Assembly (NCBI GenBank): GCA_023053575.1
Contig: JAKZAP010000021.1
Location: 14,694,212-14,758,211, forward strand
Reading direction: 5' to 3'
Source of the DNA: Branchinecta lynchi
Lineage: Eukaryota; Arthropoda; Branchiopoda; Anostraca; Branchinectidae
DNA length: 64,000 bases
Part shown: piece by piece, positions 1-9,413 of the stretch
How positions within the stretch are numbered: the stretch's first letter is position 1
Layout: each line of letters starts with the position of its first letter
Position numbers and translations under genes: made by a program
The notes under the pieces: model-generated
Databases searched by the model: none
What the model was told of the DNA's origin: nothing
The model's input: the letters and a program-made list of their open reading frames with translations, nothing else

Positions 1-221
1 ATAATACCCGAGGGATACCGTCCAAGTGTGATAAAATCTGTCCTCATTCTCTTCACAAGCGTTGTGGCCAGTTTGATAACTTCACTTAGGTTCTGACCCA
101 ACTGAAGGGCATGCGCAAACCGGGCCACAAAGAGGCAGGGGTCATGGAATGGTACTTTGAGGTTCATTTTGAGGCAAAGGTCAGTGAAGACGTGGAAGAC
201 ATTAGTGACATCTATTTGACA
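1..221 (-). CDS. BRF1: BRF1 exon 3 (partial, runs off left edge)
   Basis: Read on the minus strand after a TTCTTCCAG acceptor (AG at 223-222), this continues exon 2 in phase 0 and encodes about 73 residues with no stop. It begins CQIDVTNVFHVF and contains DPCLFVARFAHALQ and a final TLGRYPSGI. These match the end of the first and start of the second cyclin-fold repeat of BRF1 (human has DPCLYIPRFAH and TGRRPSG, from memory). The second repeat, the BRF homology regions and the stop must lie left of position 1. The exon was found by reading phase and motifs, because it has no start codon of its own. BRF1 bridges TFIIIC, TBP and RNA polymerase III at tRNA and 5S promoters. Confidence 0.88.
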
Positions 222-265
222 CTGGAAGAATGAAATACATAAGATCAGCAAGAAAGTATATGTGG

Positions 266-316
266 AGGCGTGGCTTAAACACTCCGCGAGCAAACGATGT
301 TTTACTTCGGAAGCTA
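266..316 (+). repeat. Dispersed ~55-bp repeat, copy 1 (tRNA-Leu-like wording?)
   Basis: This segment recurs at 805-858 at roughly 80-85% identity by eye; both copies share ACGATGTTTTACTTCGGA. The GCGTGGCC and CTTCGGAGGC words resemble the 5' half and variable arm of a tRNA-Leu. No B box or cloverleaf can be drawn, so this is at most a degenerate SINE head. The two copies bracket the non-LTR 3' fragment. Confidence 0.35.
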
Positions 317-800
317 GATTTAATCTAACCAAACCTAACCTACCTAACCTAACCAAAAGTTGTTATAACCGCAATGGTCTTTGTTCGCTTTACAACGCTT
401 ATTGCACCCCTGTGCTTCTGTTTTTAGTCGGCATGGCTCATCTGTTTCGTAAAAAAGATCGCCAGACTCTGCGGGTGGCTTATTTCAAATATTGTAAATT
501 CCTCCTCCGACTCCCTAGATGGCACCGAAACAGAAAAGCCATTGCTGGATTTGGACTAATAGACGTGCCCTCTCGGATTCAAACTTCGAGTGATGACCTG
601 TGTAAAAAGACCATTAACCTGATTCACCCTTACGACCCACTGCGGACATTTTTTGTTATTGATACTGGTTAGATAGTTCATGTTGTTTTGTTTAGTTTGT
701 TTGTTGTTGTTTTTTCGTTATTTATCGTTTTGTTTCTTTCATAATACTCCGTATTTTGTGTTTTACACTTTACGGGTAATAAAGTTCATTCATTCATTCA
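317..800 (+). mobile_element. Non-LTR retrotransposon 3' end with (TTCA)n tail
   Basis: The plus strand encodes the degenerate C-terminal part of a LINE reverse transcriptase ORF: SLYNAYCTPVLLFL, then RQTLRVAYFKYCKFLLRLPR up to a stop at 670-672. The LRVAY...LLRLPR pattern is typical of the region after the RT domain. A 3' UTR follows, with AATAAAG and a tail of four TTCA units (785-800). The copy is 5' truncated. A short CCTAA-rich patch lies at 325-358. Confidence 0.7.
325..358 (+). repeat. CCTAA-type short repeat
   Basis: About five degenerate AACCT/CCTAA units occur here. This is the complement of the TTAGG repeat found at arthropod telomeres, but the tract is too short to mean more than a microsatellite. 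Confidence 0.5.
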
Positions 801-804
801 GATG

Positions 805-858
805 TGGAGCGTGGCCTAAACGCTCAGCGACCGAACGATGTTTTACTTCGGAGGCTAT
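805..858 (+). repeat. Dispersed ~55-bp repeat, copy 2
   Basis: Second copy of the segment at 266-316, placed directly after the (TTCA)n tail of the non-LTR fragment. It could be a second SINE-like insertion, or the far side of a very long target duplication. Confidence 0.4.
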
Positions 859-1042
859 TTTCAATACTGAATTCATTACGTACAAAAGACACGAAGAAAT
901 ACAAATCAATGAAAACAAATGGACTCGGTCACAGTGTAGTCTTGCCAAAGATATTTTTTGATATAACGAAATGGCAACTACACTATGAATTTCTGCCCTG
1001 AAATCGCCTTGAACGTAATCTTCTTATCTTTGAAAGAAGTTA

Positions 1043-1255
1043 TGGTGGGTTTACACACTGCGTAAAATCCGAGCGTATTTTGAAATCCGAGCGTATTTGC
1101 GCACGTTTTGAGCTTGAAAAGATTTCTAGCAATACGGACGTATTAGAGAAATCGGTCCGTTTTGTATTTAAATACGTCCGTATTGCTAGAAATCTTTTCA
1201 AGCTCTAAACGTGCGTAAAATACGCTCGGATTTTACGCAGTTTGTAAATGGACCA
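1043..1255. mobile_element. Foldback MITE, 213 bp, TTA target duplication
   Basis: Two arms of roughly 95 bp, starting TGGTGGGTTTACACACTGCG and, on the complement, TGGTCCATTTACAAACTGCG, pair almost perfectly. The arms carry AAAATCCGAGCG and AGATTTCTAGCAATACGG. The element is flanked by TTA at 1040-1042 and 1256-1258. Long arms and a 3-bp TTA duplication fit a PIF/Harbinger-type MITE. No coding capacity. Confidence 0.8.
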
Positions 1256-1257
1256 TT

Positions 1258-1561
1258 ATACCAGTTTCAGTTTGCCAAAGTACATTCCTTTTAGTCCGAG
1301 AGGTTGTTATGTGGAAGCGTCATTTCGTAGACAAGAAGACAGGCCTTTTGTCTTTCTTATATCCCAATACAATCTAGAAACGCACTACTGTCTTCTATGC
1401 CTTGCGTCGCCGAAACGCGATCTTCTTTTCCTTGAATGAAAATATACCAGAGTCCAGTTTGCCAGAGTAAATTCCTTTCAGCACGGTAAGTCCTATGTAA
1501 CAACATTCTTCAATAGAAAAGAAGACAGTCTTTGGTCTTCGTGTAACCCAATATAACAATC
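1258..1561 (+). repeat. Direct duplication of ~118 bp
   Basis: 1258-1375 and 1442-1561 are diverged copies of one sequence. Shared wording includes TTTGCCA-AGTA-ATTCCTTT, GAAGACAG and CCCAATA. Nothing coding is seen. Confidence 0.6.
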
Positions 1562-1580
1562 ATGTATCTACTCTGCTAAA

Positions 1581-1710
1581 GCAAGACCAAAAGTTTCGAT
1601 GGGATTCCAAAAATTTAATATTTGATCCAGACAATCAGGTCTTATAGAGATACTGTCTTCGCCAGACTCCTTGAGCACTTTACTAATAAAATTTAGAAAC
1701 AGATTAAAGT
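1581..1710 (+). mobile_element. Family 1 repeat, head fragment only
   Basis: The sequence reads GCAAGACCAAAAGTTTCGAT followed by GGGATTCCAAAAATTTAATA and the GATCCAGACAA...GTCTT block. This matches the head of the complete copies at 21330, 49004 and 55129. The copy stops after AGATTAAAG and lacks the tandem core and tail. Confidence 0.8.
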
Positions 1711-2443
1711 TCAATGGGCACATCAAACTACCCCAATCCCACTCTGTAACAACCTAGGAACAATGCTTACCCCCCAGATCAGCAGCTTTTTCAACAGGTT
1801 CCTCTCTGTGATATTTCAAAGCGTAATTTTCTGGGCCAGTACATACTCAGTTTACTAGTTTGGACAAAGATAAAAGTGATATTTCTTATAATACTTATTA
1901 GATCTTTATTTTATGCATAAATCAGCTTGTATAATTCAGATTTGAATAGGTTATTTGTTTTTTAATAATTTTTATAGCTATGTTATTTTTTATACGCTTA
2001 TTGCATATTCTGGTACATTTTATAAAGCAAGCTAATCAAGCTTCACAGCACTATTCCACAAAGAAAAACTTTTCATAGGCACTTTAAGCCTGTCGCTTGT
2101 AACATTTGGTTGGTCGTTAATAGTTAATTATCGATAAGATAACAGAAGTGATTTAATTCTTAGTTCGGAAAATATGATTTGTGTAAAAGAAATCCCATTT
2201 CCCCTTGGAAACGCAGATTTTGGTGTAGAATCCTGTATGCTGAGGTTTTGGAATATCCGTCTGTAACAGAAGTGTGCAAAACCGAAGGAAATTATGCGTA
2301 GAGGAGATGCAAGGAGCGAAGAGCGGTTTTGGAGAAGAAGAAGACGAGACTGAGACGAGAATTTGACGAGAATTAGAGTGAAGCCAAGCCAAACCAATTA
2401 GAATACCTTCGAAATTTTGTGAACCGAAACATTAATATAGTTA

Positions 2444-2800
2444 ATGTTGGTAATAGTGAAAATGGGCGATTCGAGTTCTTACCGTGTACTTTTCGATTCA
2501 AATGCCGCCAAATCGTTTTACTTGCGGCATAGCGTTCGAATTGAATATGAAATTTTCAAGATGGTTGATTTTCGGGCATTGCCGAAATTGTGCTACAAGT
2601 GTGGGTCATTTGACCATATAGCTTCGTCATGCAGTAACGCTCCACTTTGTCTCCGTTGCCTGAGTCCTGATCATACCAGTTCGTCCACTGCCAGATGCCA
2701 CGAGTCTCCGAAATGCTGCCATTGTGGGTCACACGACCATTCTGGGTTTAGTTTCAAGTGTAAAGTTGTCTCTGATCGCGCTAAAAAGTCCCAGAAATGA
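2444..2800 (+). CDS. LINE ORF1, zinc-knuckle nucleic-acid-binding protein (truncated)
   Basis: This encodes a 118-residue gag-like protein, probably 5' truncated or frameshifted. Three Cys/His knuckles follow one another: CYKCGSFDHIASSC (CX2CX4HX4C), then CLRCLSPDHTSSSTARC, then CCHCGSHDHSGFSFKC. The preceding YRVLFDSNAAKSFYL and the FRALPKLCYKC approach are usual for ORF1 of Jockey/I-like LINEs. Such proteins bind the element's RNA in its RNP. The first in-frame ATG is not necessarily the natural start. The stop overlaps the ORF2 start in the tetranucleotide ATGA, which suggests coupled termination-reinitiation. Confidence 0.85.
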   Translation: MLVIVKMGDSSSYRVLFDSNAAKSFYLRHSVRIEYEIFKMVDFRALPKLCYKCGSFDHIASSCSNAPLCLRCLSPDHTSSSTARCHESPKCCHCGSHDHSGFSFKCKVVSDRAKKSQK

Positions 2801-4356
2801 CAGTTTTAAAGACAATATGTTTTAATGTTAATGGTGTTTCTGAGAAAATCCATATTCTGCGGTCTGTTTTGGAATCAGTTGATATACTGTGTTTGCAGGA
2901 GCACCACCTGCTGGAATCTTCTTTTCGTACTTTATCTGATCTGTCCCCCCACCATAATTGCTTTATTGCACCAGCATTCCCTACTGGAGGGCGTCCTTCA
3001 GGGGGTGTGTGCATTTTCGTTCGTAGTAATTTTGGCGCTTCTTTATTTTCTTATTCAAGATATTTTATCGCTGTTAGAATTTCGAATTGTGTTTTATTTA
3101 CATGTTATTTGCCGACTAACTATAATACTGTTGATTCCGATTTTGAATTTAATGAAGCATGCTCCGAAATATCTGTTTGTCTGGCTCGAGTACCTGATGG
3201 TTGCGATTGGGTGATGTTTGGTGATATGAATTGTGATTTAACTAATATTTCGGATTTTCGGCGTTCACTTTTTCTTTCAATGCTTCCGTCGTACAATCTT
3301 ATTCCAAAGGATTCGGATGCTTCTTATACTCACAATTCTGGATCTTCTTCGAATATTGATCATGTTTTAAGTTCTAGTCTTAATTTAATATCTAATCCCG
3401 TGCATGTTGGAGAAGACCTGCCGATCAGTGACCATTTTTATCTTTCTTTTTCTTTTTTTTTATCTGATTTATCTTCTATTTATATACAGTGTTCTAATAA
3501 ATTTCTAAATAGAATAAGTTGGGATAAAGATAAAATTTGTAAATATCACGAAGAGTCGGATGCCATTTTATCAAAAATTATTATTAACAGACCGGTTTTA
3601 AGTCTAGATCAGGTTGATATAGATATTTTTTATTCTGAAATTGTGCATGCTTTAAAAGTGGGAGCAAGAAAAGCTTTTGATTCGGTCCGTTATCGAACTA
3701 GTACCCGTGTTTTTGCATGGAAGTTGAACCCAATTTTAATTCAAAGCCAGAAACACGCACATGAAGCGTTTATTTTGTGGAAATCGGCTGGTCGTCCAAG
3801 GTTTGGGCCTTTTTTTGAAAATTATAAACTTACGAAGTCGGTTTTCCGATCTGAACTGAGAACCCATAACGAGTTCGTTCGAGATGAAGTTAGTGATCGT
3901 ATTTCTAAAAATGAAAATGGTCTCTGGCGTTTCGTTAAAAGTAAAACAACTATGTCTCATAATACGCCTGAGGATAAAAGCACTTTGGTTCTTGATGATT
4001 GGGTTTCTCATTTCAGTCGAGTTTTTGCCCGTGGTGATGAAAGTGTTCATAAGAGCCTGGATGACCAGTTTAATTCCGATCTGCTGCGATCTGATTTGGG
4101 ACAAACTATTTCTGTTTCAGCGGAGGAAGTTGTAACTGGAATTAAGAAACTTAAATCTAAGTGGTCCTTTGATCATGATGGATTGAATTCGAAGCATATT
4201 AAATGGGCTTCCCCTAATGCTGTTCTTCTTCTTTCTACTTTGTTCTCTCTTATCCTTTCTACTGATATTCTTCCTTCTAGTTTTTCTCGCGCTACTACCT
4301 CTCCTCTCCTTAAGAAGGGGGGAATTTCAATTATTGTTCATGCTATCGGCCAATAA
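2797..4356 (+). CDS. LINE ORF2 part 1: AP-endonuclease and RT N-terminus
   Basis: 519 residues. The N-terminal 220 residues are an exonuclease-endonuclease-phosphatase fold: CFNVNG with Asn10, LQEHHL with Glu34, GDMNCD, NIDHVL, and a final SDH. These nick target DNA for target-primed reverse transcription. A linker follows, then the RT approach region with LKSKWSFDHDGLNSKHIK. The frame ends after LLKKGGISIIVHAIGQ, but the RT sequence continues in another frame (SCYRPITASCQLSKLFE), so there is a one-base indel near the six-G run at 4317-4322. ATG at 2797 overlaps the ORF1 stop. Confidence 0.9.
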   Translation: MTVLKTICFNVNGVSEKIHILRSVLESVDILCLQEHHLLESSFRTLSDLSPHHNCFIAPAFPTGGRPSGGVCIFVRSNFGASLFSYSRYFIAVRISNCVLFTCYLPTNYNTVDSDFEFNEACSEISVCLARVPDGCDWVMFGDMNCDLTNISDFRRSLFLSMLPSYNLIPKDSDASYTHNSGSSSNIDHVLSSSLNLISNPVHVGEDLPISDHFYLSFSFFLSDLSSIYIQCSNKFLNRISWDKDKICKYHEESDAILSKIIINRPVLSLDQVDIDIFYSEIVHALKVGARKAFDSVRYRTSTRVFAWKLNPILIQSQKHAHEAFILWKSAGRPRFGPFFENYKLTKSVFRSELRTHNEFVRDEVSDRISKNENGLWRFVKSKTTMSHNTPEDKSTLVLDDWVSHFSRVFARGDESVHKSLDDQFNSDLLRSDLGQTISVSAEEVVTGIKKLKSKWSFDHDGLNSKHIKWASPNAVLLLSTLFSLILSTDILPSSFSRATTSPLLKKGGISIIVHAIGQ

Positions 4357-4379
4357 CCGCGTCTTGCCAGTTAAGCAAG

Positions 4380-5453
4380 TTGTTTGAAATTGTTTTGCTA
4401 AAATATTTTGAGCCGTGCGATCAAGGACTGAATCAGATTGGTTTTCGAAAGGGTCTTAGCATGGATATAGTTCATACTCTTCTTGGACATTTAATTTCAG
4501 TTTGTAGCCCTAGTAATCGTATTTTTGCTCTAGCCCTGGACATTGCAGCAGCTTATGATTCTGTTATTCATTCTTGGTCAATGTCTGCTCTTCTTAAAAA
4601 TGGGGTCCCTACGCAAGTTGTTTTAGTTATGAATCAGTGGTATAAGACTTCGTGTAGTAGAATTAAATGGAAAAATAACTTAAGCGATTTTTCGGTGATT
4701 TTAAAGAGAGGTCTGAGGCAAGGTAGCGTACTGTCTCCTATTATTTTCAATATAACTATTGCTTCTTTATTTAATTCTGTTAGAACTTCGCTTGTTGTTG
4801 GTCGTGGTTTTGTAGTGTCTTGGATCGCGTATGCGGACGATCTTCTTCTTTTGAGTCGATCACGCGTTGCTCTTCAGAAGAATGTGGACCATTTAATTCA
4901 ACTTTTTTCTAGATTTGGTTTAAGGTTTCGTCCTGAAAAGTGTCAGCTCCTGATTTTTGGTCCTAAGCCTGCTGACCCAATTAATAATATTTTTAGTATT
5001 AAGATGTATGATGTAGTCCTTAAGCCACGTGAATCTTTTCTTTATTTGGGAATTCCTTATGGGCCATCAGTTTCCCTTTGCCGAGCTTATATGATGAAGT
5101 CTGTTCGGTCGAGAGTTTCAGCGAGCTTCGGTAGTATTATTTCTGTTCGAGATTATTTAACCAGGAGATCGTCTGCACGCATCTTCAATACAGTTGCTCT
5201 GCCTCAAGTCCTTTTATTTTCTAGTTGGCTTCCTTATTTTTCTAATTCTAATATTGCACATATTAAAACTACTTTTTTTAATTTTGGTAAATTTTTGTGT
5301 AGACTTTCAAAATTCCATTCTACTTCGTCTGCTATAAATTTGTACCATTTGAAAGATCCACTTCAAATTATGCGAAAAAAGCAACAAAAATTTCTGTCGA
5401 AAATGTCTTCTCTTACTCATAACCTATATTTAGCGGTTAAAGAGTTACTATAG
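4380..5453 (+). CDS. LINE ORF2 part 2: reverse transcriptase core and C-terminus (frameshifted)
   Basis: Continuation of ORF2 in the shifted frame; the true in-frame stretch starts near 4323. RT motifs appear in order: GFRKG; LALDIAAAYDSV (motif A, catalytic Asp); RGLRQGSVLSP (motif B); and AYADDLLLLS (motif C, the YADD catalytic pair). These are followed by FRPEKCQLL and the thumb region FLYLGIPYG. The C-terminus (FGKFLCRLSKFHS) ends at a TAG at 5451-5453. The motifs look intact, so the copy is young or the break is an assembly error in a homopolymer. The clade (Jockey, CR1 or I-like) cannot be fixed by eye. Confidence 0.9.
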   Translation: MFEIVLLKYFEPCDQGLNQIGFRKGLSMDIVHTLLGHLISVCSPSNRIFALALDIAAAYDSVIHSWSMSALLKNGVPTQVVLVMNQWYKTSCSRIKWKNNLSDFSVILKRGLRQGSVLSPIIFNITIASLFNSVRTSLVVGRGFVVSWIAYADDLLLLSRSRVALQKNVDHLIQLFSRFGLRFRPEKCQLLIFGPKPADPINNIFSIKMYDVVLKPRESFLYLGIPYGPSVSLCRAYMMKSVRSRVSASFGSIISVRDYLTRRSSARIFNTVALPQVLLFSSWLPYFSNSNIAHIKTTFFNFGKFLCRLSKFHSTSSAINLYHLKDPLQIMRKKQQKFLSKMSSLTHNLYLAVKELL

Positions 5454-5602
5454 TTTTACGCGTGTGTAGTATGTTTTGGCCAGATTGTTTTTTTAGTAGT
5501 ATTACATGTTGGGCCAATTTGTATGTATTTACTTCACTTTATACTCTCCGATCTTGGAGGTCAATAAAATATTTGAATTTGAATTTGAATATATTCAAAT
5601 AA

Positions 5603-6200
5603 TGCACAAAACGGATGTGTCAGCTAGGATGCATTAGAAGCGATTTTTCGGCCCTTCTTGGCAAGGATCCTTTTCAGGCTCAAAACCACTCAAGTTGGAA
5701 AAAGAACTTGTGGGAAAAATATATACAAAAGATATTTATAACTTGTGGGAAAACATACATATATAATATAAATTTTCAATTTTTTCAATTTCAATTTATT
5801 TGATAATAAAGCAAAACATATCTCTCATGGGCAGAGCCCAAATAAGACGATTTTTTTAGTCATAAACAAAAATAAAATAAGTGGTCAACAGATAATTTAA
5901 AATTCTAAAGATCATTATACTGCTTTACCAAGCTCGTCACGAAGCTTCTACTATAACGCATAGTGTTACAGTAGATTGGGGTCAGTTTGGGAACCTTCTC
6001 AGCCACTTCTCGGGGGAGGGGGAGGACGAGATCTTCCCCAGACAGATTTTCCCACAAGTTCATTTTTCCAACTTGAGTGGTTTTGAGCCTGAAGAGGACC
6101 CTTGCCAAGAAGGGCCGAAATATAGCTCTAATAAAATTAAGCTAACGTATCCGTTTTGCACTATCAAATATCATTCTCAGTCAGTTCGTCTGAAGGAATA
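5603..6200. mobile_element. Inverted-repeat element (foldback type A)
   Basis: Arms at about 5603-5725 and 6041-6162 are inverted copies. Shared words include CGGCCCTTCTTGGCAAGG, CTCAAAACCACTCAAGTTGG and AACTTGTGGGAAAA. The left arm abuts the LINE tail, so its outer end may be lost. The same family forms the cleaner foldback at 31884-32273, and a relic lies near 43137. Confidence 0.72.
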
Positions 6201-6299
6201 TTTAAATCTGTGAATGATTTCTAACATTCTGGTAGAGGGAGGGAGGATTTCTTCCTTATTTCGCGTCCTCTTCCGTTTGCGAATTTGACAGACAGACAA

Positions 6300-6600
6300 A
6301 ACTACAAGCCCCTTAAAAAAAACACAACAAAAATAGAAAACGAGATTTCCGGGTTTTTTTTCTTGATCAGCTAGTTATCCAAGACGATGCGCGATGAATA
6401 AATAAAATTTCGGATGTTTCGGTTTCACTTCCGGCACACAGTCCTCAGCGAAAAACTAAACTAAATCATAAAATCCACCGCAATAACAACAGAAAACGAT
6501 GCGGAACCAACAAACAATACAAAGACATGTAACTAAAAACCAGAAGAACGATGCGGATTGAACGAGTATCTTGTTTTCTATTTTTGTTTGCAAGGGCTTC
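6300..6600. mobile_element. Small inverted-repeat element (type B), copy 1
   Basis: Its ends carry AAAAATAGAAAAC and GTTTTCTATTTTTG, and the middle has AAATTTCGGATGTTTCGGTT and CACTTCCGGCA. A related sequence lies at 32500-32660. In both places it is just right of a type A foldback. Confidence 0.5.
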
Positions 6601-6628
6601 AAGCTTACTTATATAAAACATAACTTAC

Positions 6629-6879
6629 CGATTCTGCTATATCAGTCAACATGAGCTCCTTATTTTTATAACGCGCCGCCAGGTAGACGCACGCCGCCGC
6701 TGTAATTCGCGCCGACCGACCCCAAGTGAGCCGCTTTTCGACGGCATCTTGAAAAATCGATTTGGCGAAATCGACAACATTCCTATCACCATCTATCCGG
6801 AGCTGGGAGCAAATGGCTTCGATTCGGTCGCCACCCTTTCTGAATGTTATCTGCCGTGAAGCTTTCAGGGAAGCATCGG
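6629..6879 (-). CDS. BRF1: BRF1 exon 2 (first cyclin-fold repeat)
   Basis: 251 nt, 84 residues, between a TTTGCTCTAG acceptor (6881-6880) and a GTAAGTTA donor (6628). Phase 1 fits exon 1: G plus CC makes the joining Ala codon. The peptide includes ASRQITFRKGGDRIEAICSQ, FAKSIFQDAV, RLTWGRSARITAAACVYLAA and LMLTDIAES. This is the first TFIIB-type cyclin repeat, which contacts TBP-DNA and polymerase. The NVVDFAKSIFQ...GR...AAACVYLAAR spacing matches BRF1 (AFNFFK...GRK...IAACLYLVCR in human, from memory) better than TFIIB itself. Exons 1 and 2 together total exactly 150 codons. Confidence 0.87.
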
Positions 6880-7339
6880 CTAGAGCAAACCAGAGGATAA
6901 GATTACAAAAGACACAGTATCCTACATCAACTACAAATAAAATTAGGTATATCACAAACACTGTCGGAAGTTTTGTGCCAGATAACACACGGATGCGCAG
7001 TTTCAACCGATAACCTTAGGAAAAGAAAAAAGAAAACAAGAACCAAATAAGATCACAACCAAACACAGAATAAACACTAAAAAAATCTCTCTCCAGGGAT
7101 GGCGAGACGTCATTGGCTTAAAATGCTCGGCCATTCTGGTAAGTGGCTCCTGCAGATCGTATTTTCTAATTAGTGGTCCAAGACCAAGACGGTGACAAAG
7201 AGACAGTATAACATGCATCCTTAAGGTAATCATCAGATAATAATTCAACAGCTTGAGCTGCATAGTCATCATCTTTTTAACTCTGTTCAGTAGCCTACGC
7301 TTATTTCAATTTCTTCCTAATATTTTAGCGCTCATAGAC

Positions 7340-7804
7340 TATCCTTTGTTTAGAGAACGAAAGCTCCTTCAAAGCCCGCGACGTCAAACTCCGTAAGAAT
7401 ATTGAATTCTTCGATACCGACTTCGAGAAAGTCGACAACCATGACATCTACATCATGCACAAGGAGATATTCGACAACATCCATGGTAGCTACTTTGAAT
7501 TCATAACCCAGCGTGTAGAAGTACTTCTGTCGACTTGCCGAGCCCGCTCCAAAATTAAGGGGGAATGGCAAGCCAGTGGACTATTTAACGAGAATTATAA
7601 GGGAATTCTGAAGACAGTGCAATGGAGGATTTCGTCAAAAAGCCAAATAAAACTGTGGAAGACTTGAAAGACTATGGCTACAGAAAGCATGATCTTCAAA
7701 AGCAAGTGAACTTTATTTGGGATAGGATCAAGAGTACACTAAATCGGAAACAAGTTGCGGAGAAGTCCGCCAGGAAAAGCATTGCTCTCGGGAACTCAAG
7801 ATAG
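7340..7804 (+). other. Unidentified open stretch in BRF1 intron 1
   Basis: The plus strand reads openly as ESSFKARDVKLRKNIEFFDT, then HDIYIMHKEIFDNIHGSYFE and CRARSKIKGEWQASGL. After a frame change it gives a Lys-rich MEDFVKKPNKTVEDL...RKSIALGNSR. GC content is higher than in the flanks, which suggests coding origin. I do not recognise the protein. It may be a piece of a transposon ORF or a processed-gene relic; no start, splice or promoter evidence is visible. Confidence 0.3.
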
Positions 7805-8070
7805 AAAGTTGACGTCAAAAGCTGCAGCTAACCTCATTAGAAAAAAAGAATGCTCTGTTATAATTTTATAACACTACGCATTAAAACGTTATACATAGGC
7901 CTACAACAAGAGCTGAAACAACGCCGGAAAAATTTCAGCTGACTTTTTATCTGGCATCATGGTATGGGAAAAGTCAGCAGATGCTTTTTCGGCGATTTTT
8001 CGCAACTATCCAGCAATCGTGGTTGTGCATAACGTTTAATGTAAAACGTTTGCAAAACCGTAACAGGTAT

Positions 8071-8465
8071 CTGCTGAAACTATGCATCCTTCTCTTATCT
8101 GTTATGAAACTTCTGACGGTGGATTTACTGGAACTTTAGTATATCTGTACATTGACTGAGTGACTGATTGACTAGCAATGGTTTAGACGATATAATTTGA
8201 GCGTAGAAAAATTAAACTCTTAGGTATAATTCTGACTCAAGATTTTAAATGGAAAGCTGCTAAAACTGTGCATCCTTATGTTATCTGTTATGAAACTTCT
8301 GACTTTGAATTTACTGGAACTGTAGTATATCTGTGCATTGACTGAGTGACTGATTGACTTTGTAGTCTTGTAGACCATAATCTAGTGATAATCTAGACGA
8401 TGATAGTTTGAGAGTAGACAAAATTAAACTCTTAGGTATAATTCCAACTCAAGAATTAAATGGGA
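8071..8465 (+). repeat. Tandem duplication, ~184- and ~211-bp units
   Basis: 8071-8254 and 8255-8465 are diverged head-to-tail copies. Shared words: ATCTGTTATGAAACTTCTGA, ATTGACTGAGTGACTGATTG and AAATTAAACTCTTAGGTATA. Unit 2 has an extra 25 bp or so around TAGACCATAATCTAG. Confidence 0.8.
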
Positions 8466-9267
8466 AGCGCAGACGACTAGCATGGTAAGCGAGGGAATGT
8501 CGGAATTAAAATGCTTAAGCTCAAGTCCAGGCATGGGGCAACCACAAACACTTTTTCCGGACTTTCAACTCTTTTATCCAACCAAATTTAGTCGCCCCTG
8601 TGTGGTATTTCGGCCTAACGGTCGAACAGGCCACCGGACTCGAGAAAATTAAAATAAGAGCCTGCCATAGCGTCAAAGACGGCATAGACCGAGAGGTTCT
8701 GTGAAGAGTCGCTACGTAAATTCCAAATCGCCCCTTCACATGAACGAAGGCTGAAACTCTGCGTGGAGTTTGGTGTCAAATCTTTCAACCACCCAATCCG
8801 AGTATTTTTCCCTTCTGAAAAGCTTGCGAGAAAGCGACCCCGCCCGGTTGAAAAGTTGCAGCCAATCAAAAGTGCTCACCAGAGGTTTGCAAAGAGTTTT
8901 GTACCCTCTTTTCTAAACTTGTAGAGCGAAGCCTAAGCTGAGATTTCTAACCTGTTAGATTTTTTATTTAAGACGTTATTTATGACTGATGCAAATACGT
9001 ACAATGATTGTCATGTGCGTTCTATGATAATTATGATGACGTTACCATACAATTTTGGCGTAAGCCATGAGTGCTTTTTGGCGAACGAAAAGATTTATCC
9101 ATCTACAATAATTCTACGGTCTGTTCTGCCATACCGTTTAGATGCATTGAATTTTATATAATTACTTATTCGGTTGCCCATCTTAATCAGTCATTCAGTT
9201 TTTTTGTTTGTTTTTTTATTCTTATTAACTGTGCTAATTTTGTTAAAGGTTAACTTCAGACACAGAG

Positions 9268-9413
9268 GTTGATATCGGAAAATAACACCGAGACGGTCAT
9301 TGAAAATAACCTATCCGAGCCGAAGGCGAACTAGGTTTTGAAAAATATCTACCGAGCCGAAGGCGAGGCTGATATTTTTAAACGGCGGTCGAGGTTGTTA
9401 TTCTGATATGAAC
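9268..9413. mobile_element. Small foldback with CCGAGCCGAAGGCGA twice
   Basis: Imperfect inverted ends GATATCGGAAAATAACACCG and, on the complement, CATATCAGAATAACAACCTC enclose two copies of CCGAGCCGAAGGCGA (about 9315 and 9352). A MITE-like relic. Confidence 0.45.

Larger units (their letters stand above)
2300..5595 (+). mobile_element. Non-LTR retrotransposon (LINE), near-complete 3' part
   Basis: A two-ORF LINE lying antisense to BRF1. It has a CCHC-knuckle ORF1 (2444-2800), an endonuclease-RT ORF2 (2797-5453) overlapping it by ATGA, AATAAA at 5562-5570, and a tail of TTTGAA units ending about 5590. The 5' boundary is uncertain. In another frame just upstream (about 2360-2440) the words KPNQLEYLRNFVNRNINIV look like the missing N-terminal part of ORF1, so ORF1 probably carries a frameshift near 2440. 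No target duplication could be identified. Confidence 0.88.
222..6628 (-). other. BRF1 intron 2 (about 6.4 kb)
   Basis: The intron is bounded by a GTAAGTTA donor (6628-6621) and a TTCCAG acceptor ending at 222. It holds a non-LTR 3' fragment, a 213-bp foldback MITE, a fragment of repeat family 1, a longer non-LTR element on the opposite strand, and two inverted-repeat elements, each listed separately. 1711-2110 is AT-rich and shows nothing recognisable. Confidence 0.85.

Noticed and set aside
805..858. Functional tRNA gene
   Set aside because: No cloverleaf, anticodon arm or B box can be drawn.
2128..2397. Minus-strand 89-residue open frame
   Set aside because: It overlaps what reads better as the decayed N-terminal part of the plus-strand LINE ORF1, and it has no recognisable motif.
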